DNA of 64,000 nucleotides from Halobacillus andaensis. GTDB lineage: Bacteria; Bacillota; Bacilli; Bacillales; Halobacillaceae. A program made the position numbers and the translations under genes. Of the stretch, positions 41,147 through 51,080 are shown one piece after another (the first letter of the stretch is position 1; each line of letters starts with the position of its first letter). The notes beneath the pieces were generated by a model. That model was given only the letters and a program-made list of their open reading frames with translations. It did not search any database and was not told the origin of the DNA. The stretch lies in NCBI RefSeq assembly GCF_014636475.1, contig NZ_BMEL01000002.1, positions 372,001 to 436,000 of the forward strand, in the 5' to 3' direction.

Positions 41147-44100
41147 GAAAGTTCTTGTTATAGGATCAGGACCAATTGTTATTGGTCAAGCAGCAGAATT
41201 TGATTATTCGGGCACACAAGGCTGTCTTGCACTCAAAGAAGAAGGCCATGAAGTAGTACTCGTTAATAACAATCCTGCGACCATCATGACAGATAATGAA
41301 ATTGCCGATAAGGTGTACTGTGAACCATTAACGGTTCAAAGCGTCGAAGCCATTATAAAAAAAGAAAAGCCAGATTCTGTTTTGGCTGGTCTTGGCGGTC
41401 AGACGGGGCTGAACTTAGCCGTAGAAATGAATAAGCATGATTTGTTTGCAAAATATGATCTTGAGCTCCTTGGAACGAGTGTCCAATCGATCCAACAAGG
41501 AGAAGATCGAGAGCTGTTCCGTGAACTAATGGATGAACTGCAGCAGCCGGTACCAGAAAGTGAAGTCATTGCCAGTGTGGAAGAAGCACTGAACTTTACC
41601 GCTCAATATGGTTATCCCGTCATCAGCCGTCCGGCTTATACATTAGGGGGCCGTGGAGGCGGTATTGTTGATAATGAGGAAGAGTTAACAGAATTGGTTG
41701 CGAACGGACTTAAGGCAAGTCCAATTGGCCAGGTCATCATTGAGAAAAGCATCGCCGGCTTTAAAGAAGTAGAGTACGAAGTAATGCGAGATGTGAATGG
41801 CACATGCATCAGTGTTTGTAATATGGAAAACTTTGATCCCGTTGGGGTGCACACAGGAGATTCAATCGTAGTCGCTCCGTCTCAGACGCTTACGGATCAG
41901 GAATATCAAATGCTAAGAACCGCGGCCTTTACGATCATTTCAGCTCTCGATGTTATCGGTGGCTGTAACGTGCAACTTGCGATCGATCCTTATAGTAAAA
42001 AATATTACGTCATTGAAGTAAACCCACGTGTCAGCCGGTCTTCCGCGCTGGCATCTAAAGCAACAGGATATCCGATCGCTAAAATGGCAACGAAACTGGC
42101 GCTTGGCTTTAAATTAGATGAACTAATCAATCCATTAACAGGAACAACATATGCGAGCTTCGAGCCAGCCCTGGACTACGTTGTCGTAAAGTTCCCGAGG
42201 TGGCCGTTTGACAAGTTCTCCAATGCTGATCGTAAACTAGGTACGAAAATGAAAGCCACAGGTGAAGTCATGGCGATTGATCGCACACTCGAAGGAGCTT
42301 TCCAAAAGGCTGTAGCCTCACTTGATCAAACCATTCCTGAAATCCCTGAAGAGCAATTTGAAGAACATTTAACCAAGCCAACAGATTTAAGATATTTCAC
42401 GATTGTAGAAATGTTGAAGCAGGGGTATACGATAAAAGAAATTCATGAAAAAACGGCGATTGATTTATTTTTCTTGCAGGTTGTTGCGAATCTCGTGCAG
42501 ATGGAGCAGCAAATCAAAACGCAGGATCTAGATGCAAAAGTATTGAAAACTGCTAAAGTTCAAGGTTTCACTGATAAGAAGATTGCCGAGCTTAAAGGTA
42601 TAAGTGAAACTGAAGTGAAGCAGATTCGTACTCAATTCGAAGTTACGCCAAGCTATAAAATGGTAGATACATGTGCAGCTGAATTTGAAGCGGCTACGAA
42701 CTATGTGTATACCACTTATGCAGGCACGAACGAAATCGAGCCGCTTTCTGCAAATAAAAAAGCATTAATAGTTGGCTCCGGACCCATTCGAATAGGTCAG
42801 GGTGTCGAGTTCGATTATAGTGCAGTAAAAGCAATACAAAGCTTGCAGAAGCTGGGCTGGACAACGGTGATGATTAACAACAACCCAGAAACCGTCAGCA
42901 CCGACTATACGACAGCAGACCGTCTATATTTTGATCCGATTAATAAAGAGGTCATTGAATCCATTGTTGAGCATGAAGGTATTGATCTCGTCTTTACTCA
43001 ATTTGGAGGGCAAACAGCCATTAATATTGCAGATGAATTAAGTGAAGCAGGGATCCCTCTCGCTGGAGTTAATGTAGATACCATTGCTCAACTTGAAGAT
43101 CGGGAACAATTTTATTCTGTATTGCAAAGCATAGATGTGCCGCATATTCCAGGAGAGATGTGCCATACGATGAGCGAAGCGCTTGAAGCGGCAAGTTCAT
43201 ACGAATATCCGCTGCTTTGCCGTCCATCGTACGTCATTGGCGGCCAAGGTATGGTGAAGGTAGAAAATGAACAGCAATTAAAAGCAGCTTTAGAGGAAAC
43301 AGATGATCGGCACTATCCAATTGTACTCGATCAGTTTATGACGGGAAGCGAAGCGGAGATTGATCTAGTTGCGGATGGAGAGAACACATTTATTCCAGAA
43401 ATCATGGAGCATGTGGAGCCGGCAGGCGTTCACTCAGGTGACAGCATGGCACTCTTCCCAGCTCAAAACCTATCACTTGCCGTTAAAGCTACTCTTAAAG
43501 ATTATGCGCAAAAAATTGTGCAAAAGGTGAACTATAAAGGATTAATGAACATTCAATTTTTAATTTCAGAAGGAACCGTATACGTCTTAGAAGTGAACCC
43601 GCGTGCCAGCCGTACTGTTCCGATTATTAGCAAAGTATCTGACGTGTCGATGGTCGATCTCGCTGTAAAAGTTCTGGTGCATGAGTCAGGAAACTCTCTT
43701 AAGGACACACCACAGCCGTCCATTCTAAAAGCAGCCGTGAAATACCCGTTATTTTCTTCTCACGCGCTGCCTGAGCTTGATCATAAGCTCGGCGCCAACA
43801 TGCTTTCCACGGGTGAAGGAATGTGCCTTGCCGATACAGCAGAAGAAGCGATGGCTAAAGTATTTGAGCATCTTCCTAACCTGTATGAGAAGGAGAACGT
43901 ATGCTTAATCGAATCTGATAGCTTTTTAAAAGGAAAGTCGAGCGATTGGGATTTTGCTGAATGGCTTGAATTGAAAGAAGCTAAGGTTTATATGAACAAT
44001 GGAAATACAGAGGAAGATTCAATAAAAAGAATTCAAGCATTAAAAGCTGGGGTGACTGTATTTACGCAAGCCACAACATTTAATGCTTACGTCGATTCAC

Positions 44101-44162
44101 TAGCCCACAACCCTTATCAACCAACCCCATTGCCTGGGAGTAAAGAAAAGGAGTGCGTGTAA
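41139..44162 (+). CDS. carB: Carbamoyl-phosphate synthase large subunit (arginine-specific)
   Basis: A 1007-residue protein with two homologous ATP-grasp halves. Each half begins with a GSGP loop: VIGSGPIVIGQAAEFDYSGT near residue 5 and VGSGPIRIGQGVEFDYSA near 545. It forms carbamoyl phosphate from bicarbonate, ammonia and two ATP. The shorter length than pyrimidine-type CarB and the C-terminus fit the arginine form. Confidence 0.95.
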   Translation: MPKKVLVIGSGPIVIGQAAEFDYSGTQGCLALKEEGHEVVLVNNNPATIMTDNEIADKVYCEPLTVQSVEAIIKKEKPDSVLAGLGGQTGLNLAVEMNKHDLFAKYDLELLGTSVQSIQQGEDRELFRELMDELQQPVPESEVIASVEEALNFTAQYGYPVISRPAYTLGGRGGGIVDNEEELTELVANGLKASPIGQVIIEKSIAGFKEVEYEVMRDVNGTCISVCNMENFDPVGVHTGDSIVVAPSQTLTDQEYQMLRTAAFTIISALDVIGGCNVQLAIDPYSKKYYVIEVNPRVSRSSALASKATGYPIAKMATKLALGFKLDELINPLTGTTYASFEPALDYVVVKFPRWPFDKFSNADRKLGTKMKATGEVMAIDRTLEGAFQKAVASLDQTIPEIPEEQFEEHLTKPTDLRYFTIVEMLKQGYTIKEIHEKTAIDLFFLQVVANLVQMEQQIKTQDLDAKVLKTAKVQGFTDKKIAELKGISETEVKQIRTQFEVTPSYKMVDTCAAEFEAATNYVYTTYAGTNEIEPLSANKKALIVGSGPIRIGQGVEFDYSAVKAIQSLQKLGWTTVMINNNPETVSTDYTTADRLYFDPINKEVIESIVEHEGIDLVFTQFGGQTAINIADELSEAGIPLAGVNVDTIAQLEDREQFYSVLQSIDVPHIPGEMCHTMSEALEAASSYEYPLLCRPSYVIGGQGMVKVENEQQLKAALEETDDRHYPIVLDQFMTGSEAEIDLVADGENTFIPEIMEHVEPAGVHSGDSMALFPAQNLSLAVKATLKDYAQKIVQKVNYKGLMNIQFLISEGTVYVLEVNPRASRTVPIISKVSDVSMVDLAVKVLVHESGNSLKDTPQPSILKAAVKYPLFSSHALPELDHKLGANMLSTGEGMCLADTAEEAMAKVFEHLPNLYEKENVCLIESDSFLKGKSSDWDFAEWLELKEAKVYMNNGNTEEDSIKRIQALKAGVTVFTQATTFNAYVDSLAHNPYQPTPLPGSKEKECV

Positions 44163-45124
44163 TGAACTTAATGGAAATGATGACAACTTCTAACCACACC
44201 TTAAAAGGTAAAGACGTATTAACCTGGTTGGATTTCACTCAAACCGATGTATCACAGCTGCTCGCGCAAGCACAGGATCTAAAAGAGAACCCGCACAACA
44301 GTATGTTAAGTGGAAAAACCTTAGGGATGATTTTTGAAAAATCCTCTACCCGCACACGTGTCTCCTTTGAAGTGGGGATGGTGCAGATGGGAGGGCATGC
44401 CCTTTATTTAAACAGCCGTGATATTCAAATCGGACGCGGTGAAACCATCGCCGATACTGCCCAAGTGCTATCAGGCTACGTAGACGCTATTATGTACCGT
44501 ACAACTTCGCATGAAAAGCTAGCTGAGCTGGCTGAACACGCTTCGATTCCAGTCATTAACGGACTGTGCGATATTTATCATCCGTGTCAGGCACTAGCCG
44601 ATGTATTTACGATCCTTGAGTTAAAAGGCCGTTTATGCGGCGTTAAAGTCGTTTATATCGGCGATGGCAATAACGTCGCTCATTCATTAATGATCTTATC
44701 TGCCATGATGGGCATGGAGGTCGTTGTCGCTTCTCCGAAAGGATACGAACCCGACCCCGCGATCGTGAAAAAAGCAGAAGAGGTTGCCAAAGAAAACAGC
44801 GGTTCTGTTAAAGTTGAGAATGATCCAGCCAAAGCTGTACATGGAGCAGACGTCATTTATACAGATGTTTGGACCAGTATGGGGCAAGAAGCGGAAGCGG
44901 AAGAACGTTTAAAAGCTCTTGCTGATTATCAAGTGAATGACGACCTGCTTAAAATCGCAAAAGACGATGTTCACTTTTTACATTGCCTTCCTGCTCACAG
45001 AGAAGAAGAAGTGACGGCATCCGTGATCGATGGGGCTCATTCAGCAGTATTCCAGCAAGCGGAAAACAGACTGCACGTTCAGAAAGCGATCTTGCAATCA
45101 GTGATTGGAAACCCTAATTCATAG
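44162..45124 (+). CDS. argF: Ornithine carbamoyltransferase
   Basis: A 320-residue enzyme with FEKSSTRTRVSFEVG (carbamoyl-phosphate binding), CDIYHPCQALAD, and HFLHCLPAHREEEV near the C-terminus. It makes citrulline from ornithine and carbamoyl phosphate. The ATG at 44162 shares its A with the carB stop and follows AAGGAG; a GTG at 44153 is less well placed. It ends the operon; argG and argH are not in this window. Confidence 0.95.
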   Translation: MNLMEMMTTSNHTLKGKDVLTWLDFTQTDVSQLLAQAQDLKENPHNSMLSGKTLGMIFEKSSTRTRVSFEVGMVQMGGHALYLNSRDIQIGRGETIADTAQVLSGYVDAIMYRTTSHEKLAELAEHASIPVINGLCDIYHPCQALADVFTILELKGRLCGVKVVYIGDGNNVAHSLMILSAMMGMEVVVASPKGYEPDPAIVKKAEEVAKENSGSVKVENDPAKAVHGADVIYTDVWTSMGQEAEAEERLKALADYQVNDDLLKIAKDDVHFLHCLPAHREEEVTASVIDGAHSAVFQQAENRLHVQKAILQSVIGNPNS

Positions 45125-45176
45125 AAAGAATGGGATGCTTGTGTATGCTAGTTAAATAGTAAAGTAATGACTGAAC

Positions 45177-45276
45177 GAGGCTGGAACAAAACTGAATAAA
45201 TCATAAAATCATCCGAACGATTCTATTGAAATCAGTTCGGATGATTTGTGTTTATGCGATTCAGTTTTTATCGTTC
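45177..45276. repeat. Dispersed hairpin repeat, family C copy 1 (possible arg terminator)
   Basis: GAGGCTGGAACAAAACTGAA is followed by ATCATCCGAAC / GTTCGGATGAT and an outer AAAACTGAAT / ATTCAGTTTT pair, giving a nested long hairpin. The reverse complement of a second copy lies at 63848-63921. The 350-bp gap 45125-45475 holds this repeat and AT-rich promoter-like DNA only. Confidence 0.65.
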
Positions 45277-45475
45277 GTTTTTTCATTACTTTTAAGGTGA
45301 ACTGATTACTTAGTTTTACATAATATTGTCGAGAAAAATCGTGTGTATATCTTTGGTCGTGTTAGCGTGAAACGGGGAATAGATATATCCATTCATTTAC
45401 CATTATTTAGGTTTCGTGAGCCTGAGGACGGGAATTTTGACAATGTAAGATAATTTTGAGGAGGTTTTTAAAATA

Positions 45476-45928
45476 ATGGGTATTACGGTTAGTGAAAGGT
45501 TAACTACTTCTGGCTTGGAAAATTTGCGTACGGCAGCTGTCCTAGAGTTCACAGAGGAAGTGTTCGAGTCAGGGAACTACCGATCTTTAGAAGTTCTCAC
45601 CTCAGAACAGCATCAACTATTCATCGTGAATAGAAATGACCGCACACTGACGATTCTTAGTATTGATTCGAAAATGAACGTGACAAAAGAAACGTTGTTT
45701 ACGGAACGAATCATCTCTATGAAGGAATATTTTGAAGACTACAGCCTGGTAGACAATACAGCTCCTGGAAAAATAGAAGTTGTGTTTATGGGAGGTCGTG
45801 TGCTGGAAATTGAACCCCGTCTTTCACTCTTACACGATAAAAATTATAAAGACCCAGAAATCTCCAACCAAATGCACGAAGATTTTGAGCTATTGATTGC
45901 AGCTTTAAAGAGCACTCTGATTTTATAA
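45476..45928 (+). CDS. Hypothetical protein
   Basis: A 150-residue soluble acidic protein starting MGITVSERLTTSGLENLR after GAGGAGG. It has alternating beta-type hydrophobic segments (QHQLFIVNRNDRTLTILSID; IEVVFMGGRVLEIEP) and a helical C-terminus. There is no signal peptide. No family is recognised. It is flanked by terminators and likely monocistronic. Confidence 0.6.
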   Translation: MGITVSERLTTSGLENLRTAAVLEFTEEVFESGNYRSLEVLTSEQHQLFIVNRNDRTLTILSIDSKMNVTKETLFTERIISMKEYFEDYSLVDNTAPGKIEVVFMGGRVLEIEPRLSLLHDKNYKDPEISNQMHEDFELLIAALKSTLIL

Positions 45929-45964
45929 AACCAAGAGAGCGGAGAATGTCACTTCTTTAACAAA

Positions 45965-46000
45965 GAGTCATCCCCTTACTAGATGGGGGATGGCTTTATT
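45965..46000 (+). terminator. Terminator of the hypothetical gene
   Basis: AGTCATCCCC pairs with GGGGGATGGCT, followed by TTATTTAT. Confidence 0.7.
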
Positions 46001-46160
46001 TATATATGCGTTGGCAGATAATGAAACCTTATATATGTCAGTTAGAAAAATTCAATGAAAAGATGATTGAGCTTTAAAAAGGTTTTTTCCTATTGTTGTT
46101 GAATAATACAAATATATACATTTAACAATGGAGGTTTTTAGTAGAAAGGAGGAGTCTGTA

Positions 46161-47060
46161 ATGAATTATTTGTCCTTGCATTATTTCTTGAGCATTGCTT
46201 ACCATCTAAATTTCAGCAAGGCTGCTGAAGCTTTACATATTTCACAACCCGGGCTGAGTCAGCAAATTGCCATATTAGAAAAAGAACTTGATGTAAAACT
46301 ATTAAAACGCTCGACCAGACAAGTTTCCTTAACGGAAGAGGGGGAGTTTCTTTACCAGCAGTTAACACCGTCTTTTGAGAGCATTCAAAATAGTGTAAAT
46401 GAATTAAAACAAATCGGTGCGACTGCTCATATGACTATTAAAATTGCAACGGTGCCTTCAGCTGCTAGCCATATTGTTCCAAATTTACTCAAGGAGTTAA
46501 AAAGAAGATACCCCAAAATTAGTTTTTTTATTAAAGAAACAACTTCGGTTCACGCGGTAAAACTGGTTCACAGTGGAGAGTATCACCTTGCCTTTATTCG
46601 CACACCGATTGATGTAAAACGAACAATTCGCTCACCATTGCAGTGGAAGGAATTTAAACGGCATGAGCTAAAGTTGGCCGTTTCTAGTAAGCATCCTTCT
46701 GCTTTGAACAGCACTGTTAATTTAGAAGATTTTGCAGAAGAACTTTTTTTTCATTTTGACCCTGATCATTCACCAGCCTTATATTCGCTTGTGGAGCACG
46801 CTTGTCTATCCGCAGGATTTGTTCCAAAAACTGTGGGAACTGGTCCGGAAATCTTAACGATCGCAAACTTAATTAAAGAGGACATCGGAATTACGCTTCT
46901 TCCGGAAGATATGATCGAATTAATGAACGACCGGGATGTCATTGGACTTGACCTAAAAGATATCCATCTGTTCAGTTCTCTTTCCCTCATTTGGCATGAA
47001 GAGAACTATCGTCAGATCACAGAGGCAGCTGTTTCGATTCTGGATATGGTGGAAGTGTAA
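46161..47060 (+). CDS. LysR family transcriptional regulator
   Basis: A 299-residue regulator. The winged helix is MNYLSLHYFLSIAYHLNFSK, AAEALHISQPGLSQQIAILE and KELDVKLLKRSTRQVSLTEE; a periplasmic-binding-protein-like effector domain follows. The ATG at 46161 fits AAAGGAGGAG. It converges on the gamma-glutamyltranspeptidase gene, so its target is not evident from position. Confidence 0.88.
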   Translation: MNYLSLHYFLSIAYHLNFSKAAEALHISQPGLSQQIAILEKELDVKLLKRSTRQVSLTEEGEFLYQQLTPSFESIQNSVNELKQIGATAHMTIKIATVPSAASHIVPNLLKELKRRYPKISFFIKETTSVHAVKLVHSGEYHLAFIRTPIDVKRTIRSPLQWKEFKRHELKLAVSSKHPSALNSTVNLEDFAEELFFHFDPDHSPALYSLVEHACLSAGFVPKTVGTGPEILTIANLIKEDIGITLLPEDMIELMNDRDVIGLDLKDIHLFSSLSLIWHEENYRQITEAAVSILDMVEV

Positions 47061-47098
47061 AAAGAACCGTTGCCTCAAAAAAGGTGCAACGGTTCTTT
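47061..47098. terminator. Bidirectional terminator between LysR gene and ggt
   Basis: AAAGAACCGTTGC and GCAACGGTTCTTT form a 13-bp stem with T-rich flanks on both strands. Confidence 0.85.
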
Positions 47099-47100
47099 CT

Positions 47101-49893
47101 TTATTTGTTATTCTTTTGATGGTCTTGCCCAGGTAGATCATCTGGCGGACCGTTACCAGGCGTCTCATCTGGAGGTCCTTGGCCGGGATTTCCATCGGGA
47201 CCTTTACCTGGAATATCGTCAGGCGGACCATTTCCTGGTTTCTCGTTTTCTGCGATTGGTTCATCCGATTCGACGACAGCACTACCTCCACCGCGTCTTA
47301 CTTCTTCGGCAGTTGGAGTCACCTGGCCATTTTCAAGAAATTCTATGCCTGTAGCAGCACCAATTCCCTGTTCGGCCGTAACGGCTGAAAATCGGTGACC
47401 CATTGCTTCCCATTCGTCTTTCATCGCATCAAATTCGCCATTCCAGTAATTCTCTTCGTAATCGGCTCTGCTGTTAAAATTGTTACGTTGACTGACTCTT
47501 GGTTCAGCAAACGCTTCAGGAAGAGACATACCAAAATCTAAATGACTCATCATAATTTGTGAGACAGTCGTGAGTATCGTGTCACTTCCTGGCGCTCCCA
47601 GCGTCAGGACCGGATTTCCATCTTCCATTACTAAGGTCGGAGACATGCTGCTTAATGAACGCATACCCGGCCGTGGATAGTTTGGATGAGAGCGGTCTTC
47701 CGTTGGGATTCGCCCATAAAGAGCGTTATTTAATAAGAAACCGTGCCCTGGAACGACCATACCGTTCCCACCGATGGAGACAATCGTTGTTGTATAGCTG
47801 GCAATATTTCCTTCACGATCCGAAACAGAGGCATGTATGGTGGATTCATCTGCTTCTAAGTTTTGTTCTCCTGCTTCTTCTAATCTCTGTTGTTCTTCTT
47901 CAATAAATGCTTCTTCTTCTTCAATGGAAGTAGAGGTATTTAAAGAAGGTGATTCAAACATTTTAGCATCAGCTGTAGCCGGTTCTTCCGGCTCATCACC
48001 TTCTTTCCACTCTTCAACGCGAACATCATCCATAAAGAAATCAATATCAGAGTCCGACTCAAAATTAATACCGCTCAATAAAAATTTCCCTTCAGAATAC
48101 GGAAGCTGGTCTTCCTCTTCTAAGGTATGAACTGCAAGCCATTCTTCTGGTTCTTCTTCACCATTCTCCCAAATACCGACTTTCAATACATTCTGGTCCA
48201 CTAAGAAGCGAAGATTATACCATTCTGTAGTAAGCGGGTAATCAAAACGTTCGAGCGTGGAAAATCTTGAATTCTTCGAACGCAGAAGCACAGCTTCTTC
48301 CGTTTCTGTATTAATTTCAAGTCCATATCCATTCTCAGGAATAGAGCTGCCCGATCTCCAGACATCTCCTTGCAGCCAAATTCTGAGACGCTGGTCATTT
48401 CCTACCTCGGAAGCTCGAAATGACATTGTGAGTTCTGGGTTGTCAAATGTATCCATGTTCGCGGTAGCACGACCATAGGCACTGCCTCTGCCTTCCTTTT
48501 TTTCATTTAAAGATAGTTTTCCTGTGTTATTTTCAATAACAAGGGAAGAATCATATGGACTGCTTTGCGGGCCGGTATCAAGACGGTGAAACTTCTCCTT
48601 ACTCCACGCATCGCCGTCATCTCCATCAAAATCATAAGAGAATTCCGTTTCCTGAATAGGTGCATCCGGTTTTAGGTCGGGATTTTCTTCATAGGGCCAT
48701 GGATTTCCTGGAGCGATTTGTCCATGAGCAGCCCGATCGTCTTTGATCTGATGATTTCTTTCCTCTGCATATCCTTTAGAAAGCATACCTGTCGTTGGAA
48801 CGTAACCCTTTTCCGGATCACCTATATATTCGCGGCGATCTGCAATGGCAAGTCGAGTGGCCTCCATAAAATAATGGTAGGCATCGGTTTTAGACATTTC
48901 ACTGAGATCATATTGGTCTAAGATGTTAAACGTTTCGCCTATCGTAATGCCGCCGCTTGATGATGGAGGTACACCGTATATATCGTATCCTTTATAATCA
49001 GATTTTGTGGCATCGTACGTATTAGTTTCATAATCTGCCAGATCTTCTCGTGTTAAATCACCTTCAATTATTTCTTCCTCATCCCAAAGGGAGCTGACTG
49101 CAGAGAAATCAGGATCATCTACAAGAGGAGGGGTATTGATGGTGGTAATTACTTCATCCGCTATTCCTCCTTCATAAAAAGCTTCACTGCCGCCTTCACC
49201 GATCATTCGGTATGTATGAGCCAAATCTTCATTCGTTAAAATATCTCCTGGCTTAGGAGGATTGCTTTCTTCGTCTAAGAATAGTTCTTTAGTAGAAGTG
49301 AAAAGCCGGAATCGTTCCACATTTTCTTCAACTTCCCTAGAAAAGTTAGCGTCCACTTCAAAACCTTCTTCAGCCACCTTTATGGCAGGGGCCAACACTT
49401 CTTTGAGAGACATCGTGCCATATGACTCTAAAGCTTCCTCCCAATTTTTTACCGTCCCAGGTATGGAAAATGCTGCACCACTTGAGATACGTTGAGCGGA
49501 AGGAGCGATCAGGCCAGTCTCCTCATCCATGTAGGATTCATCGTCAAAAGCCTGTGGTGAAATCGAACGACTGTCAATGGCAATCGGTTCTTCTTCATCT
49601 TCCATATGAATAAGCATCATGCCGCCACCGCCGATGCCGCCAGAAAACGGACGCGTCACTCCTTGAACAGCTGCGACGGCCACTGCAGCATCTACTGCGT
49701 TGCCTCCTTGTTCAAGAATCTCCATGCCTGCAGCTGAGGCATCTGGGTCTTCTGATGCAACGGCACCGCCATATCCTGTAACAGAAGAGTCCTGTTCTTT
49801 TATCTCTGTCGCATATGCTTGCTGTGGAGAAGCAAAAGTAGAGGCTAGCAGCAGAATAGCCGCAGAGGATGAAAACCATTTTTTATATTTCAA
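47101..49893 (-). CDS. ggt: Secreted gamma-glutamyltranspeptidase with inserted domain
   Basis: A 930-residue precursor, far longer than the usual 530-590. It has a signal peptide (1-28, ending AYA). The large-subunit region includes QGGNAVDAAVAVAAVQGVTR and FSGGIGGGGMML. From about 418 to 629 a laminin-G/jelly-roll-like domain is inserted, followed by an acidic linker. The predicted autoprocessing nucleophile is Thr685 in DESTIHASVSDREGN. The small subunit includes GNGMVVPGHGFLLNNALYG and RPGMRSLSSMSPT. A Pro/Gly/Asp-rich tail ends the protein. The enzyme transfers or hydrolyses gamma-glutamyl groups outside the cell, for example from glutathione or polyglutamate. The start is TTG after AGGAGG. 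Confidence 0.88.
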   Translation of the reverse strand: MKYKKWFSSSAAILLLASTFASPQQAYATEIKEQDSSVTGYGGAVASEDPDASAAGMEILEQGGNAVDAAVAVAAVQGVTRPFSGGIGGGGMMLIHMEDEEEPIAIDSRSISPQAFDDESYMDEETGLIAPSAQRISSGAAFSIPGTVKNWEEALESYGTMSLKEVLAPAIKVAEEGFEVDANFSREVEENVERFRLFTSTKELFLDEESNPPKPGDILTNEDLAHTYRMIGEGGSEAFYEGGIADEVITTINTPPLVDDPDFSAVSSLWDEEEIIEGDLTREDLADYETNTYDATKSDYKGYDIYGVPPSSSGGITIGETFNILDQYDLSEMSKTDAYHYFMEATRLAIADRREYIGDPEKGYVPTTGMLSKGYAEERNHQIKDDRAAHGQIAPGNPWPYEENPDLKPDAPIQETEFSYDFDGDDGDAWSKEKFHRLDTGPQSSPYDSSLVIENNTGKLSLNEKKEGRGSAYGRATANMDTFDNPELTMSFRASEVGNDQRLRIWLQGDVWRSGSSIPENGYGLEINTETEEAVLLRSKNSRFSTLERFDYPLTTEWYNLRFLVDQNVLKVGIWENGEEEPEEWLAVHTLEEEDQLPYSEGKFLLSGINFESDSDIDFFMDDVRVEEWKEGDEPEEPATADAKMFESPSLNTSTSIEEEEAFIEEEQQRLEEAGEQNLEADESTIHASVSDREGNIASYTTTIVSIGGNGMVVPGHGFLLNNALYGRIPTEDRSHPNYPRPGMRSLSSMSPTLVMEDGNPVLTLGAPGSDTILTTVSQIMMSHLDFGMSLPEAFAEPRVSQRNNFNSRADYEENYWNGEFDAMKDEWEAMGHRFSAVTAEQGIGAATGIEFLENGQVTPTAEEVRRGGGSAVVESDEPIAENEKPGNGPPDDIPGKGPDGNPGQGPPDETPGNGPPDDLPGQDHQKNNK

Positions 49894-50260
49894 ATAATGC
49901 GACCTCCTTTTTTCGTAATATTCTTACATTTTATATTCTAGTTGAAATTAGATTAAATACGAAAAAGTTATACAGTTATTCACTGAGCTTATATAATCCA
50001 AAAGTCTTGAGTCTATTTAAACTGTTTTCTAGGCGTTTAGTAGATCTAAACTTACTATAATTCTTGTTAGTGTAACTAAGGTGCTACGAGAGCGTTGTTG
50101 TTTAATGAAAAATGTCCTGAAGGCATGGAAAAAAAGTGGCGTGATATGATAGAAGGAGAGTTTTCTTCGGAGTACAACAGAAATGATAATCAGTCACCGG
50201 TTTTCTCGATCGTTCAGATGGCGAAAATAACCTCATTAGGAAGAAGGGAAGTTTTTAGAC
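49894..50260. other. Gene-free stretch before pepE
   Basis: AT-rich DNA with the ggt ribosome binding site and promoter on one side. An ORF starting at 50095 overlaps pepE out of frame, has no ribosome binding site, and is not gene-like. I see no hairpin or repeat of note. Confidence 0.4.
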
Positions 50261-50965
50261 ATGAGGCAAATCATTGCTCTTGGAGGCGGAGGATTCTTAA
50301 TGGAGCCAGAGAATCTTTATTTAGACGAATATATACTCAATCAGTCGAACAAGCCCCACCCCAAAATATGCTTTATTCCTACAGCAAGCGGGGACTCAGA
50401 AGACTTCATATCAAGGTTCTATGATTTTTTTCAAAAACAAGACTGTGAGCCCTCCCATTTATCATTATTTAAACCACCTACACGTGACTTAGAGGGGTTT
50501 GTATTAGAAAAAGACATCATTTATGTGGGGGGAGGAAACACCAAAAATCTCTTAGTGTTGTGGAAGGATTGGGGACTAGATTCTATATTGAAAAAGGCAT
50601 GGAATCAAGGAATCATTCTAGCTGGTATAAGCGCAGGTTCGATTTGCTGGTTTGAAGAAGGAGTTACTGACTCATATGGTGATGGTCTTGAACCTTTACC
50701 ATGCTTAGGTTTTTTAAAAGGAAGTAACTGTCCACATTACGATGGAGAAGCCGAGAGACGGCCTGCTTATACGGATTTTGTTCGTTCAAGAAAAATAAAG
50801 CCCGGTATTGCAGCAGATGATGGTGTGGCCATTCATTATATAAATCAAGAGATAAAGGATATCGTAAGTTCACACCCCACAGCTAAAGCTTATCGTGTCT
50901 CTTTTAATAAGGAAATGAAAGAAGAAGTACTTCCAGTAAAATATTTAGGTGCTAATTTTCTATGA
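50261..50965 (+). CDS. pepE: Peptidase E (S51 family dipeptidase)
   Basis: A 234-residue class I amidotransferase-fold peptidase. The nucleophile is Ser124 in LAGISAGSICWFE. Other family blocks are PKICFIPTASGDS near 34 and IYVGGGNTKNLL near 87. Family members cleave Asp-X dipeptides in the cytosol. An AAGGGAAG site precedes the ATG. A weak hairpin follows. Confidence 0.82.
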   Translation: MRQIIALGGGGFLMEPENLYLDEYILNQSNKPHPKICFIPTASGDSEDFISRFYDFFQKQDCEPSHLSLFKPPTRDLEGFVLEKDIIYVGGGNTKNLLVLWKDWGLDSILKKAWNQGIILAGISAGSICWFEEGVTDSYGDGLEPLPCLGFLKGSNCPHYDGEAERRPAYTDFVRSRKIKPGIAADDGVAIHYINQEIKDIVSSHPTAKAYRVSFNKEMKEEVLPVKYLGANFL

Positions 50966-51080
50966 TCTTAAGTAGCAAAAAATTGAATAATAAACGAAAA
51001 CACCCTCTCTTACTATGGTTCAAGAGGGGGGGAAATGTATAAGCTGTAAGATACTGAAACCTATCTTGAGATTCACTTGT

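Noticed and set aside
47655-48130. Plus-strand ORFs opposite ggt
   Set aside because: They are shadows of the well-supported minus-strand gene.
50095-50424. 109-codon ORF upstream of and overlapping pepE
   Set aside because: It is out of frame with pepE over most of its conserved part and has no ribosome binding site.
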